Of a stretch of 64,000 nucleotides of DNA, positions 46,032 through 54,508 are shown one piece after another. Position 1 is the first letter of the stretch, and the number at the start of each line of letters is the position of its first letter. Both the position numbers and the translations under genes were made by a program. Source of the DNA: CAISIP01 sp043759735 (lineage in GTDB: Bacteria; Pseudomonadota; Gammaproteobacteria; Burkholderiales; Burkholderiaceae_C); contig JAYUQC010000120.1 of the NCBI GenBank assembly GCA_043759735.1, positions 13,249 to 77,248 on the forward strand, written 5' to 3'. Below the pieces are notes generated by a model. It made no database searches, had not been told where the DNA came from, and saw nothing but the letters and a program-made list of their open reading frames with translations.

Positions 46032-48233
46032 ATGAGCCGGCACCAGAGCTGGCTCGCAACACAGCAACAGGCAGGCATGCAGATCGACAAAACCATCACT
46101 GAAGTCTGGCCTGGCCAATCCTATCCGCGCGGTGCGCACTGGGATGGGCTGGGCGTCAATTTCGCGTTATTCACGCAGCACGCGGAGAAGGTCGAGTTGT
46201 GCTTGTTCGATGACGGCGGACGCCACGAGCGCCAGCGCATCGTGCTGCGCGAGCGCACCGACCATGTCTGGCACTGCTACCTGCCGCAGGCCCGGCCCGG
46301 ACTGGCGTATGGCTACCGGGTGCATGGACCCTACAAGCCCGAGGAAGGGCACCGTTTCAATCCGAACAAGCTGCTGCTCGACCCCTATGCCAAGGACATG
46401 GTCGGCCAGTTGCGCTGGAGCGACGCGCTATACGGTTACACCGTGGGCAGCAAGCGCGAGGACTTGTCGTTCGACCGGCGCGACAGCGCGCAAATGATGC
46501 CCAAGGCCCGCGTGCTGGAAACCGCCTTTACCTGGGCCGACGACCGATCGCCGCGCATACCCTGGCAGGACATGGTGGTCTACGAACTGCATGTACGCGG
46601 CTTCACGATGACCCACCCCGAGGTGCCCGCCGCCCTGCGCGGTACCTTTGCCGCACTGGGTTGTGCACCGGTCATCGACTACCTGCGCCGTCTGGGCGTG
46701 ACCACGGTCGAACTGTTGCCGGTGCACAGCTACCCCAATGACCGGCATTTGGCCGAAAAAGGCCTGCAGAACTTCTGGGGCTACAACACGCTGGGCTTTT
46801 TCGCACCACAAACCCGTTACAGCGCGTCGCGCAAGGTGAAGGAATTCAAGACCATGGTGCGCAGCTTGCACGCCGCGGGCATCGAGGTGATCCTGGACGT
46901 GGTCTACAACCATACCTGCGAAGGCAACCAGCTGGGGCCGACCCTGTCGCTGCGCGGCATCGACAACGCGGCCTACTACATCGTCAACGGCCACAACCGG
47001 CGCTACTACGACGACTTCACCGGCTGCGGCAATACCGTCAACCTGGAGCATCCACGCGCGCTGCAGCTGGTGATGGACTCGCTGCGCTACTGGGTCGAGG
47101 AAATGCATGTCGACGGGTTTCGCTTCGATCTGGCCTCGGCGCTGGCGCGCGAATCGGGCAAGGTCGAGAACCTGGGTGGTTTTTTTGATGCAATCTTGCA
47201 GGATCCGGTGCTCAACCGGGTCAAGCTGATCGCCGAGCCCTGGGACCTGGGCCACGGCGGCTACCAGGTCGGCAACTTCCCGCCGGGCTGGGCCGAGTGG
47301 AACGACCAGTATCGTGATCAAGTCCGAGGCTTCTGGAAAGGCGACCATGGGCTGATCAGCGAGATGGCACGTCGCCTGACGGGTTCGCAAGACCTGTACG
47401 GATGGTCAGGCAAAGGGCCCAATGCCAGTATCAATTTCGTGACCGCCCATGACGGATTCACGCTGCATGATCTGGTCGCCTACAACGACAAGCACAACCA
47501 GGCCAATGGCGAGGACAACCGCGATGGTCACAACCACAACCTGTCGTGGAACTGTGGCGTAGAAGGGCCGACTGACGACCGGGAAATAGTGGCCTTGCGC
47601 GAACGCCAGAAACGCAACCTGCTGGCCACCTTGCTGCTGTCCCAGGGTGTGCCGATGCTGCTGGCGGGCGACGAGATGGGCAACAGCCATCAGGGCAACA
47701 ACAATGTCTATTGCCAGGACAACGCGCTGGGATGGCTTGACTGGAGCGGGGGGGCGGACAGATCGGCGTTGCTGGAGTTCGTGCGCCATCTCATCGCGCT
47801 GCGGCGCCGCCATCCGTCGTTCCGGCGTCGCAACTTTCTGCTGGGACAGACTGTCGAGGGTGACACGGTCAAGGACTGCGAATGGTTCAAATCCGATGGC
47901 CAACCCATGTCCCCTTCGGACTGGGACAACCACCACGCGCTCGGCGTGGGCATGCTGCTGTCGGGCAACGGCATCACCGAACATGGCCGCCGGGGCGAGC
48001 GATTGATCGACGACCACTTTCTGTTGTTGTTCAGCGCCCACCATGACGATATCGCCTTCACCCTGCCGGCGCCGACGACCGGACCGTGGAAGCGCATCCT
48101 CGATACCCATGACGGCTTTGTCATTGCGGCGCAAGGGGTGTCGCCGTATGCCACGACGGCGGTCTGGGACTCGCCGGTGTACAACCTGAAGTCCCGTTCG
48201 GTGGCGCTATTGCGCAGCCAGAATCGCGCATGA
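46032..48233 (+). CDS. glgX: glycogen debranching enzyme GlgX
   Basis: 733-aa GH13 isoamylase-type enzyme that hydrolyses alpha-1,6 branches of glycogen after phosphorylase trimming. N-terminal CBM48 (YPRGAHWDGLGVNFALFTQH), then the barrel with VYELHVRGFT, ILDVVYNHTCEG, nucleophile in HVDGFRFDLASALARE, acid/base in KLIAEPWDLG, and FVTAHDGFTLHDLV. GLQNFWGYNTLGFFAPQTRY is typical of GlgX. The start at 46032 is the ATG that follows the third 61-bp unit; an in-frame GTG at 46008 lies inside the repeat. The stop overlaps the first mini-ORF of the downstream array (ATGA). Confidence 0.94.
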   Translation: MSRHQSWLATQQQAGMQIDKTITEVWPGQSYPRGAHWDGLGVNFALFTQHAEKVELCLFDDGGRHERQRIVLRERTDHVWHCYLPQARPGLAYGYRVHGPYKPEEGHRFNPNKLLLDPYAKDMVGQLRWSDALYGYTVGSKREDLSFDRRDSAQMMPKARVLETAFTWADDRSPRIPWQDMVVYELHVRGFTMTHPEVPAALRGTFAALGCAPVIDYLRRLGVTTVELLPVHSYPNDRHLAEKGLQNFWGYNTLGFFAPQTRYSASRKVKEFKTMVRSLHAAGIEVILDVVYNHTCEGNQLGPTLSLRGIDNAAYYIVNGHNRRYYDDFTGCGNTVNLEHPRALQLVMDSLRYWVEEMHVDGFRFDLASALARESGKVENLGGFFDAILQDPVLNRVKLIAEPWDLGHGGYQVGNFPPGWAEWNDQYRDQVRGFWKGDHGLISEMARRLTGSQDLYGWSGKGPNASINFVTAHDGFTLHDLVAYNDKHNQANGEDNRDGHNHNLSWNCGVEGPTDDREIVALRERQKRNLLATLLLSQGVPMLLAGDEMGNSHQGNNNVYCQDNALGWLDWSGGADRSALLEFVRHLIALRRRHPSFRRRNFLLGQTVEGDTVKDCEWFKSDGQPMSPSDWDNHHALGVGMLLSGNGITEHGRRGERLIDDHFLLLFSAHHDDIAFTLPAPTTGPWKRILDTHDGFVIAAQGVSPYATTAVWDSPVYNLKSRSVALLRSQNRA

Positions 48234-48480
48234 GCGCCGCCGGGCCGTTCCCAAGGGCGAATTGCGCAATGCGCAGCATGAAGGTTGCCTGATGAGCGCC
48301 GCCGGGCCGTTCCCAAGGGCGAATTGCGCAATGCGCAGCATGGAGGATGCCTGATGAGCGCCGCCGGGCCGTTCCCAAGGGCGAATTCCGCAATGCGCAG
48401 CATGGAGGATGCCTTATGAGATGCCGGGCCGTTCCCAAGGCGAATCACGCAGTGCGCGGCACACAGCACGAAAGTACTCC
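48230..48480 (+). repeat. four tandem 62-bp-type units forming a stop/start-overlap chain
   Basis: Units begin at ATGs 48230, 48292, 48354 and 48416, with spacing of 62 bp. They share a GCCGGGCCGTTCCCAAGG core with the array upstream of glgX. Each unit is an ORF of 20-22 codons: MSAAGPFPRANCAMRSMKVA, MSAAGPFPRANCAMRSMEDA, a 21-residue version ending RSMEDAL, and a diverged 22-residue version beginning MRCRAVPKANHAVRG. Stops and starts overlap at every junction (ATGA or TGATG), from the glgX stop at 48231 to the hpaG ATG at 48481. GGAGG lies 7 nt before two of the starts. Whether the peptides are made is unknown. Confidence 0.85.
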
Positions 48481-49242
48481 ATGAGACACGCCCGTATCGC
48501 CTGGGCCGGCGCCGTGTGGAACGCGGTGGAACACGGTGCCGATCAGTTGTGCCTGTCCGATGGCCGCCTGGTTGCGCAGGACGCGGTGGTCTGGTTGCCG
48601 CCGCTGACGCCCGTGCCACGGCCCCGCACCATCCTGGCGCTGGGCTTGAACTATGCAGACCATGCGCGCGAGCTGGCGTTCAAGGCGCCCGAGGAGCCGC
48701 TGGCGTTCGTCAAGGCCGAAGGCGCGCTGATCGGCCACAAGGCCTTCACCGTGCGACCGGCGGGGGTCCGGTTCATGCACTATGAATGCGAGCTGACGGT
48801 CGTGATCGGCAGGGCGGCGCGTAACGCGCGCCGCGAAGATGCCTACGACCATGTGGCTGGCTATACCGTGGCCAACGACTATGCAATCCGCGACTACCTG
48901 GAAAACTGGTACCGCCCGAACCTGCGAGTCAAGAACCGCGATGGCGGTACACCGATCGGGCCCTGGCGCGTCGATGCAGCGGACATTGCCGACCCGATGC
49001 GGCTGCAACTTCAGACGCGGGTCAACGGCGTAGTCACGCAGCAGGGCAACACCCGCGACATGATTTTTGACGTGCCGTTCCTGATCGCGTACTTCTCCCG
49101 CTTCATGACGCTGCAGCCCGGCGACCTGATCCTGACCGGCACGCCCAACGGCGTGGTGGATTGCCCGGCAGGCTCCGAGGTCGTGACCGAGATCGAAGGC
49201 ATCGGGGCCCTGACCAACACCATCACCCAAGGAAGCGCATGA
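48481..49242 (+). CDS. hpaG: FAH-family decarboxylase/isomerase of homoprotocatechuate degradation
   Basis: 253-aa fumarylacetoacetate hydrolase-fold enzyme. In the hpa pathway this family decarboxylates 5-carboxymethyl-2-oxo-hex-3-ene-1,7-dioate to 2-oxo-hept-3/4-ene-1,7-dioate. Metal-binding and core motifs are visible: LGLNYADHARELAF, YECELTVVIGR with its acidic residues, GYTVANDYAIRDY and GDLILTGTPNGV. Classical HpaG (HpcE) has two such domains in one chain of about 430 aa; this is a single domain, and a separate HpaF isomerase is encoded downstream. The ATG at 48481 overlaps the stop of the last mini-ORF and the stop overlaps hpaE (ATGA). Confidence 0.85.
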   Translation: MRHARIAWAGAVWNAVEHGADQLCLSDGRLVAQDAVVWLPPLTPVPRPRTILALGLNYADHARELAFKAPEEPLAFVKAEGALIGHKAFTVRPAGVRFMHYECELTVVIGRAARNARREDAYDHVAGYTVANDYAIRDYLENWYRPNLRVKNRDGGTPIGPWRVDAADIADPMRLQLQTRVNGVVTQQGNTRDMIFDVPFLIAYFSRFMTLQPGDLILTGTPNGVVDCPAGSEVVTEIEGIGALTNTITQGSA

Positions 49243-50699
49243 AAGTCGACCACCTGATCAACGGCAAGCGGGTTGCCGGCAAGAACTATTTCGAAACCAT
49301 CAATCCGGCCACTCAGGAGGTGCTGGCCGAAGTGGCCGCAGGCGACGCGGCCGACGTGCAAGCGGCAGTCGCGGCCGCCAAGGCGGCGTTTCCGGCCTGG
49401 GCCGGCACGCCGGCGCCGCAACGCGCCAAATTGATGCGCAGGCTCGGTGAACTAATTGCAACCCATGTGCCTGAACTCTCCGAGACCGAGACCAACGATT
49501 GCGGCCAGGTCATCGCCCAGACCCGCAAGCAGCTGGTGCCGCGCGCGGCCGACAACTTCAGCTATTTCGCCGAGATGTGCACCCGCGTCGACGGCCACAC
49601 CTACCCGACCGAGACCCATCTGAACTACACGCTGTTCCACCCGGTCGGCGTCTGCGCCCTGATCTCGCCGTGGAACGTGCCCTTCATGACCGCGACCTGG
49701 AAGACCGCGCCCTGCCTGGCGTTCGGCAATACCGCGGTGCTCAAGATGAGCGAGTTGTCGCCACTGAGCGCCGCCCGGCTGGGCGAGCTGGCACTGGAAG
49801 CGGGCATTCCGGCCGGGGTGCTGAACCTGGTCCACGGCACCGGCAAGGATGCGGGCGATCCGCTGTGCCGGCATCCGGACGTGCGGGCGATCTCGTTTAC
49901 CGGCTCCACCGTCACCGGCAAGCGGATCGTGCAGGCGGCCGGATTGAAGAAATTCAGCATGGAACTGGGCGGCAAGTCGCCGTTCGTCATATTCGACGAC
50001 GCCAATCTGGCGCGCGCGCTGGACGCGGCCTTGTTCATGATCTTCTCCAACAACGGCGAGCGCTGTACCGCGGGATCGCGCATCCTGGTGCAGCAGTCGA
50101 TCTACGGCGATTTCGTGCAGAAATTTACCGAGCGCGCCAAGCGCATCACGGTGGGTGACCCGATGGACGAGTCCACCATCGTGGGCCCGATGATCAGCCA
50201 GGCGCATCTGGCCAAGGTGCACGGCTACATCGAACTCGGGCCAAAGGAAGGCGCGACCCTGTTGTGTGGTGGCCTGGGCACGCCGGAGTTGGCGCAGCGG
50301 GTGCGCAGCGGCAACTATGTGCTGCCCACGGTATTCGCCGACGTGGACAACCGCATGCGCATCGCGCAGGAAGAAATTTTTGGCCCGGTCGCCTGTCTGA
50401 TCCCGTTCAAGGACGAAGCCGACGCGATTGCCAAGGCCAACGACATTGCGTACGGCCTGTCGAGCTATGTCTGGACGGAGAATCTGGGCCGTGCCCACCG
50501 TGTCGCCGCCGCCGTGGAAGCCGGCATGTGCTTTGTCAACAGCCAGAATGTGCGCGACCTGCGCCAGCCGTTCGGCGGTACCAAGGCCAGCGGAACCGGC
50601 CGGGAGGGCGGCACCTGGAGCTACGAGGTGTTCTGTGAACCGAAAAACGTCGCGGTGTCACTCGGTTCGCACCCTATCCCGCATTGGGGCACGACGTGA
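49239..50699 (+). CDS. hpaE: 5-carboxymethyl-2-hydroxymuconate semialdehyde dehydrogenase
   Basis: 486-aa NAD-dependent aldehyde dehydrogenase that oxidises the ring-cleavage product of HpaD to 5-carboxymethyl-2-hydroxymuconate. ALDH motifs: catalytic Cys in SNNGERCTAGSRILV, Glu in KKFSMELGGKSPFVIF, the NAD-binding SFTGSTVTGKRI, and NPATQEVLAEVAAGDA at the N-terminus. The assignment to HpaE rather than another ALDH rests on the operon context. The start at 49239 overlaps the hpaG stop (ATGA). Confidence 0.92.
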   Translation: MKVDHLINGKRVAGKNYFETINPATQEVLAEVAAGDAADVQAAVAAAKAAFPAWAGTPAPQRAKLMRRLGELIATHVPELSETETNDCGQVIAQTRKQLVPRAADNFSYFAEMCTRVDGHTYPTETHLNYTLFHPVGVCALISPWNVPFMTATWKTAPCLAFGNTAVLKMSELSPLSAARLGELALEAGIPAGVLNLVHGTGKDAGDPLCRHPDVRAISFTGSTVTGKRIVQAAGLKKFSMELGGKSPFVIFDDANLARALDAALFMIFSNNGERCTAGSRILVQQSIYGDFVQKFTERAKRITVGDPMDESTIVGPMISQAHLAKVHGYIELGPKEGATLLCGGLGTPELAQRVRSGNYVLPTVFADVDNRMRIAQEEIFGPVACLIPFKDEADAIAKANDIAYGLSSYVWTENLGRAHRVAAAVEAGMCFVNSQNVRDLRQPFGGTKASGTGREGGTWSYEVFCEPKNVAVSLGSHPIPHWGTT

Positions 50700-50708
50700 T
50701 GCGGCGAA

Positions 50709-50747
50709 ATTGGAGTCTGACCCCGATTAACATGACCCCGATTAACA
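50709..50747. repeat. 15-bp tandem repeat with GTCTGACCCC motif
   Basis: TGACCCCGATTAACA occurs twice without a gap (50718-50732 and 50733-50747), preceded by ATTGGAGTC. The GGAGTCTGACCCC pattern resembles short extragenic motifs I associate with REP-type or transposase-linked repeats in betaproteobacteria (recalled, not checked). It interrupts the otherwise tight hpaE-hpaD spacing. No transposase is present. Confidence 0.5.
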
Positions 50748-50777
50748 GCGACGATCGACCACGACTGGAGACCCACC

Positions 50778-51641
50778 ATGGGTAAGCTTGCCCTCGCTGC
50801 CAAGATCACGCATGTGCCGTCGATGTACCTGAGCGAGTTCGACGGGCCGCACAAGGGTTGCCGCGATGCGGCGATCGACGGGCATCGGGAGATCGACCGG
50901 CGCTGCCGCGAACTCGGGGTGGACACGATGGTGGTGTTCGATGTGCACTGGCTGGTCAACAGCGAGTACCACATCAACTGCGCGGCCCAGTTCAGCGGCA
51001 ACTACACCAGCAACGAGTTGCCGCACTTCATCAAGAATATGGAATATGCCTACCCCGGCAATCCGGCGCTGGGCCACCTGATCGCCGAGAGTGCCAACGC
51101 CATGGGCATCAAGACCCGCGCCCATTCGGATACCTCGCTCGGGCTGGAGTACGGCTCGCTGGTGCCGATGCGCTACATGAACGCCGACAAGCACTACAAG
51201 GTGGTCAGCGTGTCCGGCTGGTGTATCTGGCACGACCTGCGAGAAAGTGCTCACTTCGGCCGGGCGGTACGCCAGGCTATCGAGCAGCACTACGAGGGCA
51301 GCGTGGCCATCCTGGCCAGCGGCTCGTTAAGCCACCATTTCGCCAACAACGGCAGCGCGCCCGAATTCATGCACAAGGTCTGGAACCCGTTTCTCGAACA
51401 AGTCGACCGGCGCGTGATCGAATTGTGGCAGCAGGGCGACTGGAAGAGCTTTTGCGCGATGCTGCCGATGTACAACGAGAAATGCTGGGGTGAGGGCGGC
51501 ATGCACGACACCGCCATGCTGCTCGGCGCACTGGGCTGGGACGACTACCGCGCCCCGGTGGAGGTGATCACGCCGTATTTCGGCAGCTCCGGCACCGGCC
51601 AGATCAATGCCATCTTTCCAGTCACACCACTGGCAACCTGA
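50778..51641 (+). CDS. hpaD: 3,4-dihydroxyphenylacetate 2,3-dioxygenase
   Basis: 287-aa class III (LigB-type) extradiol dioxygenase that opens the ring of homoprotocatechuate. Iron-ligand regions can be seen: MVVFDVHWLV with a conserved Asp-x-His, and GSLSHHFANN with the second His pair. DTSLGLEYGSLVPMRYMN is typical of the family. It starts after GGAGACCCACC. Together with hpaE, F, G, H and I it makes a complete meta-cleavage pathway. Confidence 0.92.
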   Translation: MGKLALAAKITHVPSMYLSEFDGPHKGCRDAAIDGHREIDRRCRELGVDTMVVFDVHWLVNSEYHINCAAQFSGNYTSNELPHFIKNMEYAYPGNPALGHLIAESANAMGIKTRAHSDTSLGLEYGSLVPMRYMNADKHYKVVSVSGWCIWHDLRESAHFGRAVRQAIEQHYEGSVAILASGSLSHHFANNGSAPEFMHKVWNPFLEQVDRRVIELWQQGDWKSFCAMLPMYNEKCWGEGGMHDTAMLLGALGWDDYRAPVEVITPYFGSSGTGQINAIFPVTPLAT

Positions 51642-51655
51642 ACCAGACCCGCACC

Positions 51656-52060
51656 ATGCCACACCTCGTCATACTCTACACCCCCAACCTGGAGCAGGAA
51701 ACCGACCTGTCGGTCCTGTGCCGCAGTCTGGCCGACACCATGCTGGGTGTGCACGACGACGACGGCAAGCAGGTTTTTCCCACCGGCGGCACCCGGGTGC
51801 TGGCGTACCCGGCGACGCACTACGCGGTGGCCGACGGACAGGCCGACTACGCCTTTGTCTACCTGAATGTGCGCATGGCGCATGGCCGCAGCGCGCAAGT
51901 CCACAAGCGGCTTGGCGACGCGCTGCTGCTCAGCGCCAGAACCCATTTCCAGCCGGTGTTCATGCAGCGCCATATCGGCATCACCTTGCAGATCGACGAG
52001 GGGCATGCGGTGTTCGACGCCAAGCACAGCAATCTGCACCCGCTGTTTGCGCCCGCTTGA
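51656..52060 (+). CDS. hpaF: 5-carboxymethyl-2-hydroxymuconate delta-isomerase
   Basis: 134-aa enzyme of the tautomerase superfamily that isomerises 5-carboxymethyl-2-hydroxymuconate to its 2-oxo form. It starts Met-Pro (MPHLVILYTPNLEQE), so Pro1 is free after Met removal and can serve as the catalytic base. The C-terminal part (FQPVFMQRHIGITLQIDEGH) matches CHMI proteins. It lies 14 bp after hpaD and 12 bp before hpaH. Confidence 0.93.
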   Translation: MPHLVILYTPNLEQETDLSVLCRSLADTMLGVHDDDGKQVFPTGGTRVLAYPATHYAVADGQADYAFVYLNVRMAHGRSAQVHKRLGDALLLSARTHFQPVFMQRHIGITLQIDEGHAVFDAKHSNLHPLFAPA

Positions 52061-52072
52061 GGAGCCTGCTCG

Positions 52073-52876
52073 ATGTTTACCGAACGGCAGGTGGCGCAAC
52101 TGGCGGCCGAGCTCCAGCAGGCGGAGCAGACGCGGACCCAGGTCGAGCACTTCTCCAAGCGCTTTCCCGGCATGACGATCGACGACGGCTATGCCGTGTC
52201 GCGCGCCTGGGTGCAACTCAAGTTGACGTCGGGCCGGGTGGCACGCGGCCACAAGATCGGTCTGACATCGCGCGCGATGCAACAGGCCAGCCAGATCACC
52301 GAACCCGACTACGGCACGCTGCTCGACGACATGTTCTTCACCGAGGGGGGCGACATCCCGATGGCGCGCTTTATCGCGCCACGGGTCGAGGTCGAACTGG
52401 CTTTCGTACTGGGCCGGCGGCTGCAGGGCCCGAACATCAGCATCTTCGACGTACTGGCCGCCACCGACTATGTGGTGCCGGCGATCGAGATCATCGACGC
52501 GCGCATCGAGCAGTTCGACCGCCACACCAAGGCCACGCGCAAGGTGTTCGACACCATTGCCGACAACGCGGCCAATGCCGGCATCATCACCGGCGGGCGG
52601 CCGGTGCGGCCCGACGCGGTGGACCTGCGCTGGGTCAGCGCACTGCTGTACAAGAACGGCGTGATCGAGGAATCCGGCGTGGCGGCGGCGGTGCTCAACC
52701 ACCCCGCAACCAGCGTCGCCTGGCTGGCCAACAAGCTGGCGCCCTGGGGCGAGTACCTCGACAAAGGCGAAGTGGTACTGGGCGGCTCGTTTACGCGCCC
52801 GGTCAACGCACAGGCCGGCGATACCTTCCACGCCGACTATGGCGCGCTGGGTTCGATCGCATTTCGCTTCGTCTGA
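52073..52876 (+). CDS. hpaH: 2-oxo-hept-4-ene-1,7-dioate hydratase
   Basis: 267-aa metal-dependent hydratase of the FAH-like HpaH/MhpD family. It adds water to 2-oxohept-4-ene-1,7-dioate to give 4-hydroxy-2-oxoheptanedioate, the HpaI substrate. Family segments: GHKIGLTSRAMQQASQI, EPDYGTLLDDMFF, RVEVELAFVLG (metal-binding Glu pair) and AIEIIDARIEQF. Length is typical. Confidence 0.93.
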   Translation: MFTERQVAQLAAELQQAEQTRTQVEHFSKRFPGMTIDDGYAVSRAWVQLKLTSGRVARGHKIGLTSRAMQQASQITEPDYGTLLDDMFFTEGGDIPMARFIAPRVEVELAFVLGRRLQGPNISIFDVLAATDYVVPAIEIIDARIEQFDRHTKATRKVFDTIADNAANAGIITGGRPVRPDAVDLRWVSALLYKNGVIEESGVAAAVLNHPATSVAWLANKLAPWGEYLDKGEVVLGGSFTRPVNAQAGDTFHADYGALGSIAFRFV

Positions 52877-52922
52877 CGCCGCGCCGCCCGTTTCCATACC
52901 CAACCGTTCACAAGGCAATCCC

Positions 52923-53729
52923 ATGCAAACCCCGGCCAACAGCTTCAAGCAGGCGCTCCAGAACCAGCAACCCCAGATTGGCCTGTGGGTCAGCATGATC
53001 AGTTCGCTCAGCACCGAAATCTGCGCCGGAGCCGGATTCGACTGGTTGTTGCTGGACGGCGAGCATACGCCCAACGACCTGCACAGCATGCTGGTGCAGC
53101 TGCAGACCATTGCCGGCTACGACAGCCAGCCGGTGTGTCGCATTCCGGTCGGTGATGCCGCGCTGATCAAACAATATCTGGACCTGGGCGTGCCCAACCT
53201 GCTGGTGCCCATGGTGGACACGCCCGAGCAGGCGCGCGCGCTGGTGCAGGCCTGCCGCTATCCGCCCGAGGGCATCCGCGGCATGGCCGGCGCCCGCGCC
53301 TCGCGCTGGGGTCGCTATCTGCGCTATGCACATGAGGCCAACGCCCAGGTCTGCCTGTTGGTGCAGGCCGAAACCCGGCTGGCACTGTCCAACCTCGATG
53401 CCATCCTGGCTATTGACGGCATCGATGGGGTGTTCATCGGCCCGGCTGATCTGTCGGCCTCGATGGGCCATGTCGGCAACCCGGGTCATGCCGAGGTGCA
53501 GACTGCGATCGAAGACGCCATCGTGCGCATCCGCAAGGCCGGCAAGGCGCCTGGCATCCTGAGCGCGGACGTGACCTTGTGCAAACATTACCTGGCACTG
53601 GGCGCGTTGTTTGTCGCCGTGGGCCTCGATACCCAGATCCTGGTGCGTGGCACCAGCGCACTGGCGGCGCAGTTCAAGACAGCTCCTGCAAGCCCCACGA
53701 ACACCCGCACCGACAAGACCTATGGATAA
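52923..53729 (+). CDS. hpaI: 4-hydroxy-2-oxoheptanedioate aldolase
   Basis: 268-aa class II pyruvate aldolase that splits 4-hydroxy-2-oxoheptanedioate into pyruvate and succinic semialdehyde. Motifs: GFDWLLLDGEHTPND with the catalytic region His/Glu, the metal-binding VQAETRLALSNLD (Glu) and FIGPADLSASMG (Asp). A start at 52923 (MQTPANSFK) fits the family. The tail PASPTNTRTDKTYG is longer than usual. The last codons overlap the start of the next gene by 8 bp. Confidence 0.94.
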   Translation: MQTPANSFKQALQNQQPQIGLWVSMISSLSTEICAGAGFDWLLLDGEHTPNDLHSMLVQLQTIAGYDSQPVCRIPVGDAALIKQYLDLGVPNLLVPMVDTPEQARALVQACRYPPEGIRGMAGARASRWGRYLRYAHEANAQVCLLVQAETRLALSNLDAILAIDGIDGVFIGPADLSASMGHVGNPGHAEVQTAIEDAIVRIRKAGKAPGILSADVTLCKHYLALGALFVAVGLDTQILVRGTSALAAQFKTAPASPTNTRTDKTYG

Positions 53730-54495
53730 CGCACACCACACCCTGACCGGCATGCATGCCGACGAGCATCTGGCGCGGGTCGAGCTGGCCGCCTGCTATC
53801 GCGTATTCGCGATGCTGGGCTGGACCGAAATGATCTACAACCACATCACGCTGCGCCTGCCCGACAGCGTCAGCGCCGGCGCGCGGCAATTCCTGATCAA
53901 TCCGTTCGGCCTGCACTACAGCGAAGTCACTGCCAGCAACCTGGTCAAGATTGATCCCCAGGGCCGGGTGCTCGATGGTTCGCCCCACCCGGTGAATCCG
54001 GCTGGTTTCACCGTGCATGCCGCCATCCATGACGGCCTGCCCGACGCCCATTGCGTGATGCACACCCACACCACCGCCGGCATCGCGGTGGCCTGCCTGC
54101 AAGGCGGGCTGCAGCAGACCAACTTCTACAGCGCGCAGTTGCACGACATGGTCGCCTACCATGACTTCGAAGGCATCACCATCCATGCTGACGAAGCGCC
54201 GCGCCTGCTAGCCAGCATCGGCAGCAAGCGGGCCGTGATATTGCGCAACCACGGCCTGCTTGCCTGGGGCCAGACCTTGCAACAGACCTTTGCCATCCTG
54301 TGGACGCTGCAACGCGCCTGTGAGATCCAGTTGGCCACTTTCAGCATGGGGTCGGCCATTGCGGTGTCCGAGACCGTTGCGCGCAAATGCACGCGCGATG
54401 CCCTGCAGTTCAACCCCAGCCACGGTGCCGGCAAGGATATGTTCGATGCGCTGGTGCGCCAGGTCGACCGCATCGATCCGTCCTATCAACAGTGA
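53722..54495 (+). CDS. class II aldolase/adducin family protein
   Basis: 257-aa protein of the AraD/FucA-type fold. Zinc-ligand His residues are seen in HTHTTAGIAV and in VILRNHGLLAWG; ITLRLPDS and FLINPFGLHYSEVT are further family features. In E. coli-type pathways such enzymes act on sugar phosphates, but many members in aromatic or sugar-acid clusters have unknown substrates. It overlaps hpaI by 8 bp and so is co-expressed with the hpa genes; its role there is not clear. Confidence 0.8.
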   Translation: MDNAHHTLTGMHADEHLARVELAACYRVFAMLGWTEMIYNHITLRLPDSVSAGARQFLINPFGLHYSEVTASNLVKIDPQGRVLDGSPHPVNPAGFTVHAAIHDGLPDAHCVMHTHTTAGIAVACLQGGLQQTNFYSAQLHDMVAYHDFEGITIHADEAPRLLASIGSKRAVILRNHGLLAWGQTLQQTFAILWTLQRACEIQLATFSMGSAIAVSETVARKCTRDALQFNPSHGAGKDMFDALVRQVDRIDPSYQQ

Positions 54496-54508
54496 GCGTT
54501 CGACCGCG

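Noticed and set aside
45849..48480. Tandem repeats around glgX as a CRISPR array
   Set aside because: Units are directly adjacent at 61-62 bp with no unique spacers, and each is an open reading frame. No cas genes are present.
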